A DNA stretch of 32,589 nt from an uncultured bacterium. GTDB lineage: Bacteria > Bacteroidota > Bacteroidia > Bacteroidales > CAIXTV01. The stretch covers positions 1 through 32,589 of the forward strand of contig CAIXTV010000249.1 of NCBI GenBank assembly GCA_903922465.1, read 5' to 3'. Positions 8,142 through 17,300 of the stretch are shown here, piece by piece. A model generated the notes under the pieces. The model had not been told where the DNA came from, searched no databases, and saw only the letters and a list, made by a program, of their open reading frames with translations. Within the stretch, counting starts at the first letter, position 1; each line of letters opens with the position of its first letter. The position numbers and the translations under genes are program-made.

Positions 8142-11100
8142 TTATTTTAAATTTAAAGGTAATAAAAGTTGTAATATTGTTCCACATTCATTTCCCTTGC
8201 CAATATGTAATTCTCCTCCTAAAGAAGCAGCCCTTTCAGTCATGCTAATTAGGCCAAAAGAATCTTTAGCTTTTAAGTTTTTTTCAGAAATTCCAATTCC
8301 ATTATCAGTTATTTGTAATTTTAATTGATTATTGGTTTTTCTTAGCTTAATTTCAACATGTGATGCAGCTGCATGCCGAGCAACATTTGTTAGTGATTCC
8401 TGAATGATTCTAAAAACAACAAGTGAAATATCAGGAGAAATGTCTATTTTAGAAGCAATATTGAGATTAATTTCTATTTCTGATCTTTTTGCGAAATCTT
8501 TTGTGTACCATTGAATGGCTGCTTCAAGACCAAGGTCTTCAATTATTTGTGGTCTCAGTTGAGCTGTTAGTCGTTGAACTGTTTTAATGGTATCACTCAC
8601 TAATTCTGTTACTTTTATAATTTTCGATAATACTTCATTGTCAGTAACTGAATGTTTAATTGAGCTCAAATCCATTTTGACAGCGGTAAGAGATTGCCCT
8701 AAATCGTCATGCAGCTCTCTTGAAATGGCAATTCTTTCATTTTCCCGAACCTCTTCAATGTGTTGTGTTAACAGACGGAGTTTTTCATAGGAATATGTTA
8801 GCTCAATTTCTGCGCGCTTCCTGCGAATAAATAGAGCCGATAAATGAATAAAGTTTTCTAGTATTTCCATTGGCGGATCAGCTTGGTCTTTCCTCATTCC
8901 TAATAAAGAAGTTCCATATAATTCCCCTTCAATAAGATAAGCAATTCCTATAAATCGATCAACTTTGAGTAATTTCTGGATAGCTGCTCCCGATGAACGA
9001 GAAATGGCACCGAAGCTTGCTTCATGTAAACTTGATTGAATGCCTATGATGTTTTTATTTATTCTTTGGTAAATGGTGTCGTTAATAACCGTAGTCGTAT
9101 CTTTCAATTGCTTGCCAAGAAGATTCAGTACATCCTCGCGCATAGTTGCATCTACAACTATATGTTCTGTAGTTAATGTTCTTTTTAAGGGATTAAATTC
9201 TGAGAATATGGTTACTTCAGCTCCAGATATTTCTTTTATTCTTTTTGCAATGAGTAGTTCGAAGCTATCTTCGTTAGATATCATCGATAATTCAATTGAA
9301 AACTGGTTGAGTTTAGATAATAATTGATCATGCAGTGCCAGAGCCTCTTCTGCCAATTTTCTTTTTGAAACATCACGTATAGCGCCGTCAATATGGTTTG
9401 GTTTACCTTCATTGTCGAATATTAAACGGGCATTTATTGAAGTATGAAAAAGTTTAGCTGTTTGAGTCTTGATTGTTAATTCATAATCTCTAAGTTCTCC
9501 GTATTTATTTAAGGAATTAAGGAATATGTCCCTGTCTTCAATGTTGTTATAAAGGTTGAATACTGATGTGCCAATTAAATCTTCCCTTTTAATTTCTGTG
9601 AAATAACTAACCGAAGGACTTACGTCGATGAAATTTCCTTTAAGATCTATTTTGTAGAAAACATCCTGTACATTATTAAAAATTGTACGGTACTTTTCTT
9701 CACTTGCGATCAACTGACCAAGAATTCGTTTTTGCTCAGAAATATCTTCTTTGATGGCAACATAATGTGTAATTTCCCTAACTTCGTTAAAGATTGGAGA
9801 AATGGATGCTGATTCCCAATATTGTTCCCCTTTTATATTTAAATTACATAACTCACCATACCAAACTTCCCCTGATGATATGGTTTTCCATAAATCAGCA
9901 TATTTTTCTTTTGTGGTAACTTCTGATTTTAAAATACGAGGGTTTTTCCCTATTGATTCCTCGAATGAATAACCCGATTTCTCTGTATGTTTAGGATTAA
10001 CATATTCAATGATACCGTTTTTATCGGTAATGATAATTGAAGCTCCGCTATGTTCTACAGCTGTTGAAAGTTTTCTGAATTTTTCTTCCACCAATCTGCG
10101 TTCAGTAATATCGCGGAAATTAATAACAATTGCTTGAACACTTGTGTCGTTAAGTAAATTACTAAATGTGCTTTCTATCCATTTCCATTCTCCGTTTTTA
10201 TGTAAAAAACGATACTGAATAGTGGGGACAAAAGAAGGTTCTGCTATTAATCGACTCAAGATTGATAACACAAAATTTAAGTCGTCAGGATGTGTAAACT
10301 TAGAAGGATCCTGGTTAATTTCTTCATCTAAATTATATCCAAATATTTTTCTGGCAGAAGGACTTGCGTATATAAATTCAGCTTCGGGATTAATAAGGAC
10401 AATTCCATCAGGTGCATTTTCAATTAATGCCTGATAGTGTTTTCCAAGCTTTTGAATTGTTTCTTCAGCTTCTTTACGAGCTGAAATATCGGAGATAATT
10501 CCATACCAAAGGGTGCCACCATCTTCTGTGCGTTCGGGAAGGGCATCGCAATAGCGCCAACACATGCCTTGGGCTGGAAGTATTACGCGAAACTCTACAT
10601 ATAAATGTTGAAGTGTTGTTGCAGATTCCCTAATTAATTCGTGAACCCTGATTTTATCTTCGGGATGTAATCTTCCAAACATTGGAGTTGCATCTTCTTT
10701 AACTTCTTCGGGGGTAATTTCTAACATATCGAACATTCCTGAACTGGAATAAGGAAAATAAGAATGTCCGTCGGTGTTTTGTTTGTATTGATAAATAACA
10801 CCTGGTGCGCGATCGGTTAATTTGGAAAGCATTAATCTGTTTTCCTCTAAAGCTGTCTCTGCACGCCTTAATTTATTTTCACTTTCGATTTCGCGAGCAA
10901 GCTTAATGATGACAATAGAAATAGTGTCGAGTAGATGACCGTCTTTTATTATGTAATCTTTTGCACCCAGCTTCATCATGGCAACGGCTGTTCTTTCGTC
11001 GCCCTGACCAGTGGATACAATAAAAGGAGGTAAGGTGTATCCTTTGTTTTTTACTTCTGCAATGAACTCATTTCCATACATGTCGGGAAGACGATAGTCT

Positions 11101-11264
11101 AAAATCATCATGAAAGGGGTATGCTTACTTAAGCAATCGAGAGCGCAATTTGCTGTTTGAACACAGATGGCTTTATAGCCCAAATCTTCAATCTTTTCGC
11201 CTATAAGTTCATTTAAACCTGGATCATCTTCGATGATCAATATGGTGTTTTTATTTTCTTCCAT
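8142..11264 (-). CDS. Histidine kinase with N-terminal receiver, four PAS domains and HisKA_3 core
   Basis: A 1040-residue soluble sensor kinase. Residues 5-120 form a receiver domain with phospho-acceptor Asp56 (ILDYRLPD), Thr85 and Lys107. Four PAS units follow at about 142-265, 275-395, 396-510 and 520-640. A region at about 650-815 resembles a GAF-type domain, but this is less certain. The HisKA_3 segment holds His852 in ISRELHDDLGQ, and the ATPase has FRIIQESLTNVARHA, TDNGIGI and SFGLISMTERA. A receiver at the amino end suggests that another kinase can modulate this one. It is followed after two bases by its response regulator. The second PAS is strikingly similar to the sixth PAS of the convergent kinase (both contain GKHYQALI, HPDDL, EPSF or DPSF, and AIVINFRD). 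Confidence 0.93.
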   Translation of the reverse strand: MEENKNTILIIEDDPGLNELIGEKIEDLGYKAICVQTANCALDCLSKHTPFMMILDYRLPDMYGNEFIAEVKNKGYTLPPFIVSTGQGDERTAVAMMKLGAKDYIIKDGHLLDTISIVIIKLAREIESENKLRRAETALEENRLMLSKLTDRAPGVIYQYKQNTDGHSYFPYSSSGMFDMLEITPEEVKEDATPMFGRLHPEDKIRVHELIRESATTLQHLYVEFRVILPAQGMCWRYCDALPERTEDGGTLWYGIISDISARKEAEETIQKLGKHYQALIENAPDGIVLINPEAEFIYASPSARKIFGYNLDEEINQDPSKFTHPDDLNFVLSILSRLIAEPSFVPTIQYRFLHKNGEWKWIESTFSNLLNDTSVQAIVINFRDITERRLVEEKFRKLSTAVEHSGASIIITDKNGIIEYVNPKHTEKSGYSFEESIGKNPRILKSEVTTKEKYADLWKTISSGEVWYGELCNLNIKGEQYWESASISPIFNEVREITHYVAIKEDISEQKRILGQLIASEEKYRTIFNNVQDVFYKIDLKGNFIDVSPSVSYFTEIKREDLIGTSVFNLYNNIEDRDIFLNSLNKYGELRDYELTIKTQTAKLFHTSINARLIFDNEGKPNHIDGAIRDVSKRKLAEEALALHDQLLSKLNQFSIELSMISNEDSFELLIAKRIKEISGAEVTIFSEFNPLKRTLTTEHIVVDATMREDVLNLLGKQLKDTTTVINDTIYQRINKNIIGIQSSLHEASFGAISRSSGAAIQKLLKVDRFIGIAYLIEGELYGTSLLGMRKDQADPPMEILENFIHLSALFIRRKRAEIELTYSYEKLRLLTQHIEEVRENERIAISRELHDDLGQSLTAVKMDLSSIKHSVTDNEVLSKIIKVTELVSDTIKTVQRLTAQLRPQIIEDLGLEAAIQWYTKDFAKRSEIEINLNIASKIDISPDISLVVFRIIQESLTNVARHAAASHVEIKLRKTNNQLKLQITDNGIGISEKNLKAKDSFGLISMTERAASLGGELHIGKGNECGTILQLLLPLNLK

Positions 11265-11337
11265 CAGAACGATTTAGTTCATCATTGTTAAAGGTTTTAT
11301 CTCAGTTTTGATAATTTTGACATAGTTAGATATTTTA

Positions 11338-11345
11338 CAAAGTTA
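11338..11345 (-). promoter_or_regulatory. Promoter -7 box of the second kinase operon
   Basis: Read on the - strand the bases are TAACTTTG, matching TAnnTTTG. It lies 74 bases upstream of the kinase ATG. No clear -33 TTG was found, so confidence is moderate. Confidence 0.5.
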
Positions 11346-11472
11346 GGAAAATATTTTATACCTTCGTTCTATATTCTTTTATCTGAAAATTATTGCCTCA
11401 TTTTCCAGCAAATAATTTTTTAAAATAATTCAGAACAAGCCTCTTGTGCGTTAGGAGGAAGTAATGATTTTG

Positions 11473-11519
11473 GCCTTATGGCAAGGCTTCTAAAAGTAGT
11501 GGGCAAGGATTTACGCCCA
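11473..11519. other. Two short hairpins in the divergent intergenic region
   Basis: GCCTT (11473-11477) pairs with AAGGC (11483-11487), and TGGGC (11500-11504) pairs with GCCCA (11515-11519). They lie in the 354-bp gap between the divergent kinase operon and the DUF1697 gene, and are locally richer in G and C than their surroundings. The function is unknown. The rest of the gap is AT-rich and holds only promoter candidates. Confidence 0.25.
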
Positions 11520-11589
11520 TAAATCAACTCTTATTGGTAAGATATATGCATGTTTGAAGTTTTTTTTAAGGGTGGATTGATAAATTGCT

Positions 11590-11597
11590 TATATTTA
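11590..11597 (+). promoter_or_regulatory. Candidate promoter box for the DUF1697 gene
   Basis: TATATTTA lies 21 bases before the ATG and resembles the TAnnTTTG -7 element except for its last base. Its distance to the start is similar to that of the ftsK box in this window. No properly spaced -33 element is evident. Confidence 0.3.
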
Positions 11598-11618
11598 CAC
11601 CATATTTAAACTATATAC

Positions 11619-12164
11619 ATGACAACAAGTTATATTTCCATCTTAAGAGGCATCAACGTAAGTGGACACAAAATGATTAAGATGGATGCGTTAAGGCAAT
11701 TGTATGAGGAACTGGGTTTTAGCCATGTTCAAACCTACATTCAGAGTGGGAATGTGGTTTTTAGGGACACAACAACAGACCTTGTTGAATTGGAAAAGAA
11801 AATTAAGGACAAAATTTCGGAAGTTTTTGGCCTCGATGTGCCAATTATCGTTTTAGAATGCAGCGAATTAAAGAGGATAATCGAAAATAATCCTTTCGTA
11901 AACAGGACTGAAATTTCCCCCGATTTGCTTCACGTGAGTTTTTTAACCACTAAACCCCTACAAGTGGATTTAGACAAGCTTCATGGGCAGTTTACTCCCG
12001 AAGAATTTATTTTATCTGATAAGGTTATCTATCTTTATTGCCCTAATGGCTATGGAAATACAAAACTAAATAACAGTTTTTTCGAATATAAACTGAAAGT
12101 TGTGGCAACTACCAGAAATTGGAAAACCACTCAGGAATTGTGCAAAATGGCTGAAGAAAATTAA
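11619..12164 (+). CDS. DUF1697 family protein
   Basis: A 181-residue cytoplasmic protein with the hallmark DUF1697 start: YISILRGINVSGHKMIKM, then LRQLYEELGFSHVQTYIQSGNVVF. The C-terminal half carries LYCPNGYGNTKLNNSFFEYKLKVVATTRNWKT, also typical of the family. The biochemical function of the family is not established. Length and both ends match family members. It is transcribed divergently from the second kinase operon and ends in a terminator that overlaps its last codons, so it looks like a single-gene unit. Confidence 0.92.
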   Translation: MTTSYISILRGINVSGHKMIKMDALRQLYEELGFSHVQTYIQSGNVVFRDTTTDLVELEKKIKDKISEVFGLDVPIIVLECSELKRIIENNPFVNRTEISPDLLHVSFLTTKPLQVDLDKLHGQFTPEEFILSDKVIYLYCPNGYGNTKLNNSFFEYKLKVVATTRNWKTTQELCKMAEEN

Positions 12165-12180
12165 TTCTCCAGCCTTTTTT
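12149..12180 (+). terminator. Terminator overlapping the end of the DUF1697 gene
   Basis: GGCTG (12149-12153) pairs with CAGCC (12070+100, i.e. 12170-12174), with an inner GAA/TTC pairing, and is followed by six T bases at 12175-12180. The left arm is inside the last codons of the gene. The stem is short and interrupted, so efficiency is uncertain. Confidence 0.55.
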
Positions 12181-12302
12181 ATTCCTCAGCTTTTTGGAGC
12201 TTCCATTTATTTTAAAATATTTTTCAGGAAAGGGTTTTTGAAGCTGATTTAAATATAATTTTACGACTTAATATTTAAACCATAACTTCAAACAACTTTA
12301 AC

Positions 12303-12845
12303 ATGAAAAACTTCAAAATCAGCGTGCTTGCAACATTTGTTTTGCTAATTTTGAGTCAAATGGGCTATGCTCAAAAGACCGAAAAAATTAAATGTAAGTA
12401 TGATGTGAACAAAACCGATGAATTTACTGGAAAAATCATCAAAACTATCAACATTCCCTTGTATTATGGCAATATTGTGATTGCTTTTAGCAAGAGTGAT
12501 GCAGAAATTAAGTTAGCTATGACCATTAAAATTAATGGTAGTAAAGTTGAAAGTTTAAAAACAGGGGAGGAGTTTCAGTTTAAGTTCGAGAATGGTGAAA
12601 TTTTGACCCTCACTTCGGCAAAAGATGCAAGCCCTACGGCCCAGGCCTATGCTACCTCCTATACTGCTGCCATCATTTCCTATTATAACACCGAATATAA
12701 ACTGACTGCTGCCGACTTAAGCAAGCTCGAAAGCATGAAAGTGACCAATATTAAGGTGAATGTGGCGGGCCAACCTTATCAATTTGCAGTTGGTAAATCG
12801 GAATTTCCAAAAATCAATAAGGCTGCCTACTGTATTCAGCAATAA
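12303..12845 (+). CDS. Secreted protein of unknown function
   Basis: I do not recognise a family. The first 23 residues form a clear Sec signal peptide (MKNFKISVLATFVLLILSQMGYA, then QKTEK), so the mature 157-residue protein is exported, probably to the periplasm or surface. The mature part alternates short hydrophobic and polar stretches, as in a beta-rich domain, and has two cysteines (KCKYD near the start and AYCIQQ at the end) that could form a disulfide. No lipobox or membrane segment is present. It stands alone between the DUF1697 gene and the 42-bp repeat array. A hairpin GTTATA/TATAAC (12855-12869) follows the stop but has no T-tract. Confidence 0.8.
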   Translation: MKNFKISVLATFVLLILSQMGYAQKTEKIKCKYDVNKTDEFTGKIIKTINIPLYYGNIVIAFSKSDAEIKLAMTIKINGSKVESLKTGEEFQFKFENGEILTLTSAKDASPTAQAYATSYTAAIISYYNTEYKLTAADLSKLESMKVTNIKVNVAGQPYQFAVGKSEFPKINKAAYCIQQ

Positions 12846-13032
12846 GGTTTTATTGTTATAGCTTATAACTTTAAACCCATAGTTTATCGAAATGTTGAAA
12901 GTAGAACATTAATAGGTGATTTCGCTTTCGAAAATAGAAGCTATTCAATCATAAAAATTATTTTAAACATTATACTAACTACGTTTGAATTTTTAAAGTG
13001 ATAGGGAATTAACAGTAAATTTACAAAAGGCA

Positions 13033-13494
13033 ATTTCACGCGTAAAATCCATCCCGAAAAATTTTAAAGGGTCAATTTCACTCGTGCCAGCCCCATTGGG
13101 AAATTTCCGATTGCATATTTCACGAGTGCTAGCCCCATTGGGAAATTTCCGATTGTATATATCACTCATGCTAGCCCCATTGGGAAATTTCCGATTGCAT
13201 ATTTCACTCATGCTAGTCCCATTGGGAAATTTCCGATTGCATATTTCACTCGTGCTAGCCCCAATCGGAATTTTCCGATTGCATATTTCACGAGTGCTAG
13301 CCCCAATCGGAATTTTCCGATTGCATATTTCACGAGTGCTAGCCCCATTGGGAAATTTACCAACGTATATATCACGCATGAAATCGAAGCTTAAAAAATT
13401 TACAGGATCAATTTCACGCATGAAATCGGTGTCTGAAAATTTCAGATGGTCAATTTTACGCGTGAAATCCTTATTGGAAATTCAGCTTATAGCA
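13033..13494. repeat. 42-bp tandem repeat with internal palindromes (array 2)
   Basis: Seven well-conserved 42-bp units begin at 13075, 13117, 13159, 13201, 13243, 13285 and 13327. Degenerate units keep the same 42-bp register on both sides: 13033-13074 on the left, and 13369, 13411 and 13453 on the right. The conserved units contain a dyad around GGAAATTTCC. In units 13243 and 13285 this becomes a 9-bp perfect hairpin, CAATCGGAA-TT-TTCCGATTG. The flanking units instead carry palindromes such as ATTTCACGCATGAAAT and ATTTTACGCGTGAAAT. Since 42 is a multiple of three, long frames stay open on both strands; I do not regard them as genes. The array lies between convergent genes. Confidence 0.92.
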
Positions 13495-13693
13495 AATTGA
13501 AATGCCTTCCTTCCTTCTTGCCAAAAAACATAAGTAAAAAAGGGGTCGAAATGGCTGTATGTCGTATTTAATATGAAGAAATCAGATGCCGGATATTGCT
13601 TATTTAAGCTTGAGTTGAATAAAAAAGCAATTTCATCTTCAACTTGATTGTAATTTATTTGTAAAACATTCTTACCTAAAGCAAAGGCTTTTC

Positions 13694-14086
13694 TTAGATT
13701 AGATTTTCGATTACTCGTTTAAGTTTTTGTTGAACTTCGGTGGCAATTTCGCCCAACGATTCGTTAGCAACCGACATCATGGAGGCAATTGGATCGACTG
13801 CACTAACCTCTATTTCGCCGTTATCATGTTCTTCAACAATTACGTTGCAGGGCAGAAAAACACCTATCTTATCCTCCTTTTGTAATGATTTGAATGCAAA
13901 ATGTGGATTGCAGGCTCCCAGTATTCTATACTTCTTAAAGTCGGCATCAATCTTCTTTTTAAGCGTTTCTTTCACATCTATTTCGGTTAACACCCCAAAT
14001 CCTTCTTTCGAAAGCTCCTCTTTTACTTGCTCGATAGCCTTTTCAAAGTCTTTTGTCTTTAATATTTTATTGAAATAATATTTCAT
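13694..14086 (-). CDS. DUF302 domain protein
   Basis: A 130-residue protein covering one DUF302 domain. Family features include FEKAIEQVKEELSKEGFGVLTEIDVKETLKKKI, the YRILGACNPHFA segment, and KIGVFLPCNVIVEE followed by VSAVDP. The two cysteines in GACNPH and LPCNV are conserved in many members and might bind a ligand or metal, but the activity is not established. No signal peptide is present, so it is probably cytoplasmic. The ATG at 14086 gives the usual family start. It is transcribed divergently from yfhM and toward array 2. Confidence 0.92.
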   Translation of the reverse strand: MKYYFNKILKTKDFEKAIEQVKEELSKEGFGVLTEIDVKETLKKKIDADFKKYRILGACNPHFAFKSLQKEDKIGVFLPCNVIVEEHDNGEIEVSAVDPIASMMSVANESLGEIATEVQQKLKRVIENLI

Positions 14087-14147
14087 AATGCGTGTATTTT
14101 TAATGGAAATTATTTTCGCCTAAGTGGGAGTTCGTGTTTTTATCTTA

Positions 14148-14155
14148 CAAAATTA
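14148..14155 (-). promoter_or_regulatory. Promoter -7 box of the DUF302 gene
   Basis: On the - strand the bases are TAATTTTG (TAnnTTTG), 62 bases upstream of the ATG. A TTTG occurs on the same strand at 14183-14180, giving a 24-base spacer that is somewhat long. Confidence 0.45.
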
Positions 14156-14311
14156 AACAATTTAAAGCATCACTTAGTTCAAATGCTCCATCATGATTAA
14201 TATTGGGCAATTAAACCCTTGCCTAACTTGTTAATAATTAGCAGTATGAGCTTGGTGGAATGAGGTTAATAAAAAAAAGAAAAAAATCGCATAACGAGCG
14301 AACAATCTGTA

Positions 14312-14319
14312 TACATTTG
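14312..14319 (+). promoter_or_regulatory. Promoter -7 box of the yfhM-pbpC operon
   Basis: TACATTTG followed by C fits the Bacteroidota -7 consensus TAnnTTTGC and lies 62 bases upstream of the yfhM ATG. The -33 region is not recognisable. Confidence 0.55.
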
Positions 14320-14381
14320 CGTTTTCAAAACCACATTTAACAAACAAAATAATCATTGGTAAACCCTTAAATTTTAGCACC

Positions 14382-17300
14382 ATGAAAAAAAGGTCAATCG
14401 TCATTCTTTCGTTGGTGGTAGCAGCTTTGCTATCGGTCGTCATCATTTATGCCATCACAGGCAATAAGCACGTGTTTAAAAGAGTTAATCCTGCCTTTAA
14501 GCAATACGTACAAGGATTCACCTCGGGAGTTGTTTCAACTCATGCTTCCGTTAAAATTAGATTGAATGAAGATTTTGTCGACACCACTATGTTTAACACT
14601 CCTGTCGACAAGGAATTATTTGCCTTTTCTCCCGCCATTCGTGGCAAGGCTTTTTGGCTAGATGCACGCACTATTGAGTTTAAACCCGAAGTTGTGCTGC
14701 CTGCCAAGCAGTTCTACGATGTTAAATTTTATCTTTCTAAACTAATGAAGGTGCCCGATTCGCTTAAAACCATGGAGTTTCAGTTTCAAACCATGCAACA
14801 AGACTTCGATTTCAGGGTCGAAAATCATAAAGCCTATTCTCAAACCGATTTAAGTCGCGAAAGATTGTATGGATATGTGAAAACCGCCGATGTTGCCGAG
14901 GATGCTAAGTTTAACAATATGCTTATGGCTACTCAGGATGGCAAACGATTGCCTGTTACATGGATGCACGACGCCAAAAAGCTAATGCACTTTTTTCAGG
15001 TCGACTCGGTGATGAGAGGAAACAGCAAAACTTTTGTTAACCTCAAGTGGGACGGCAATGTTATTGATGCATCACAAGCAGACCAAAAGGATGTTGACAT
15101 TGCGCCCTTAGGCGATTTTTCGTATCAGGATCATCGCGTGGTTAATGCATCGGAACCTTATGTTTTGGTTCAGTTTAGCAACCCTTTGCTAAGCGATCAA
15201 AATCTTGACGGGCTAATAAAATTGGGTTCGAAAATCGATCTTCGTTATGTGATTGAAGATAATGAACTTAAAATCTATTTCAGCGAGTTTCCGGCCAACA
15301 ATCAACTGCTTACCATCGAGCCATCGCTAAAATCATCGGCAGGAGTGAGCCTCAATACCACCCTCACCAAAGATATCCGTTTCGATAACACCAAACCGAA
15401 TGTCCGTTTTGTGGGATCGGGCAATATAATGCCCAGTTCAAATGGCATGCTACTTCCTTTCGAGGCAGTAAATCTTAATGCTATCGACATCAAAATAATG
15501 AAGATTTATGAAAGCAACATTCTTCAGTTCTTTCAGGTAAATGACTATAATGGTCAAAGCGAATTAACCCGGGTTGGAAAAGTTGTGATGAAGAAAAGCA
15601 TCCCTCTTACCAAGCTTGCCGATTATAACAAATGGAATAAATTCACTCTCGACCTATCAGAACTTATTAAACCCGAGCCTGGCGCCATTTATTCAATACG
15701 CATCAGCTTTAAGAAGAAATATTCAACCTATCCTTGCGAAGGAGGCGAAGCTTCAACCGACGAACCCGAACTCACCACCTGGGAAGCTATTAATGAAAAC
15801 GAAGATGGCAGCGATTATTATTATAACGATTATTATGATGATGAATATGACGGCGAAGGTTATTACTATTACCGCTGGGAAGATCGCGAAAACCCCTGCA
15901 AAGGCACCTATTATAATAATAAGTTCATCGTTAAAAACGTTTTGGCCTCCGACCTTGGAATTATTGCCAAAGGAAGTACCGCCGGGACCTTTAACGCTTA
16001 TGTTACCGACCTAATAACCACCAAGCCCATATCGGGTGCCACCGTAGAGTTTTATGATTTTCAACAACAATTGCTCTCAACCTCACAAACCGATGCCGAT
16101 GGAATGGTTGTGGCTAAGCTCAATAGAAAACCTTTTATGCTTATCGCCAAGAAAGATAAGCAAAGAGCCTATCTGAAGCTTGCCGAAGGAGGTGCTTTGT
16201 CGCTCAGCATGTTTGAAGTTGGAGGCGAAGTGGTTCAAAAAGGGATTAAAGGTTTTATTTATGGAGAAAGAGGGGTTTGGCGCCCCGGCGATTCTCTTTA
16301 CCTTACCTTTATATTAGAAGATAAACTCAAGACCTTGCCCGAAACCCACCCTGTGACCTTTACGTTGACCAATCCCAGCGGGCAAATTGTACGTCATATT
16401 ATTAAAACCTCCTCGGTGAATGGTTTCTACGACTTCCGCACCAATACCGACCGCAGTGCCCCCACCGGAAACTGGATAGCCAAAGTTAAAGTAGGTGGCG
16501 TCGAATTTCAAAAGACGATTAAAATTGAAACCGTAAAGCCTAACCGCCTTAAGTTAAGCTTAAACTTCAATACCGATAAGCTTGTGAAAGATAAAATTCC
16601 GCCCGCAACCCTTGATGTAAAGTGGTTGACGGGTGCCACGGCCAAAAATTTAACAACCAGCATCTATCTTACACTAACCAAATCATCCACCACTTTCAAA
16701 AAATATCCCGACTATGTTTTCGACAACCCTTCCTCGGGTTTTAAAAGCGAATCGATAAATATTTTAAATGAAAACCTGGATGAAAACGGGAGAATTACTT
16801 TTACCCCCAAAATAAACATATCTTCCGTAGCCCCCGGGGTTCTTAAAGCCAATTTCGAAACTATGGTTTATGAGGATGGGGGAGAATTCAGCGTCGATCG
16901 CTTTTCTTTACCCTATTATCCTTTTCAATCCTATGTGGGAATAGCTGTTCCGAAAAACGATGGCAACGACCGCATGCTTTATACCGACAAGGTTTATAAC
17001 ATGAATTTGGTTAACCTCGATGCCAACGGCAATACTATCCCCTCCAACACTTTAAAAGTTCAGGTTTATAAGCTTGAATGGCGATGGTGGTGGGACGATT
17101 CAGGCGAAAGCTCATCTGCCGACTATGTATCTTCTTCCTACAGCCGATTAATCGACTCGGCAACTGTCAAGTCCAATAATGGTAGGGCAGTTTTTCCCTT
17201 CCAAGCAAGTCGCGATGAATGGGGCAGGTATTTCTTAAAGGTCACCGACTTGGCTTCGGGGCATGTCACCGGAAAAATCATCTATGCCGACTGGCCTGGC

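Noticed and set aside
8140-8187. Upstream ATG for the second response regulator
   Set aside because: It would overlap the end of the kinase by 46 bases and add residues with no counterpart in receiver domains; the ATG at 8139 starts the domain directly.
12846-12877. Terminator after the secreted protein gene at 12303-12845
   Set aside because: A GTTATA/TATAAC hairpin framed by GGTTT/AAACC is present but lacks a following T-run, so I did not list it as a terminator.
12993-13500. 142-aa (-) and 138-aa (+) open frames across array 2
   Set aside because: Both are made of 14-residue repeats dictated by the 42-bp unit. They overlap on opposite strands, and the dyad symmetry explains the conservation better than coding.
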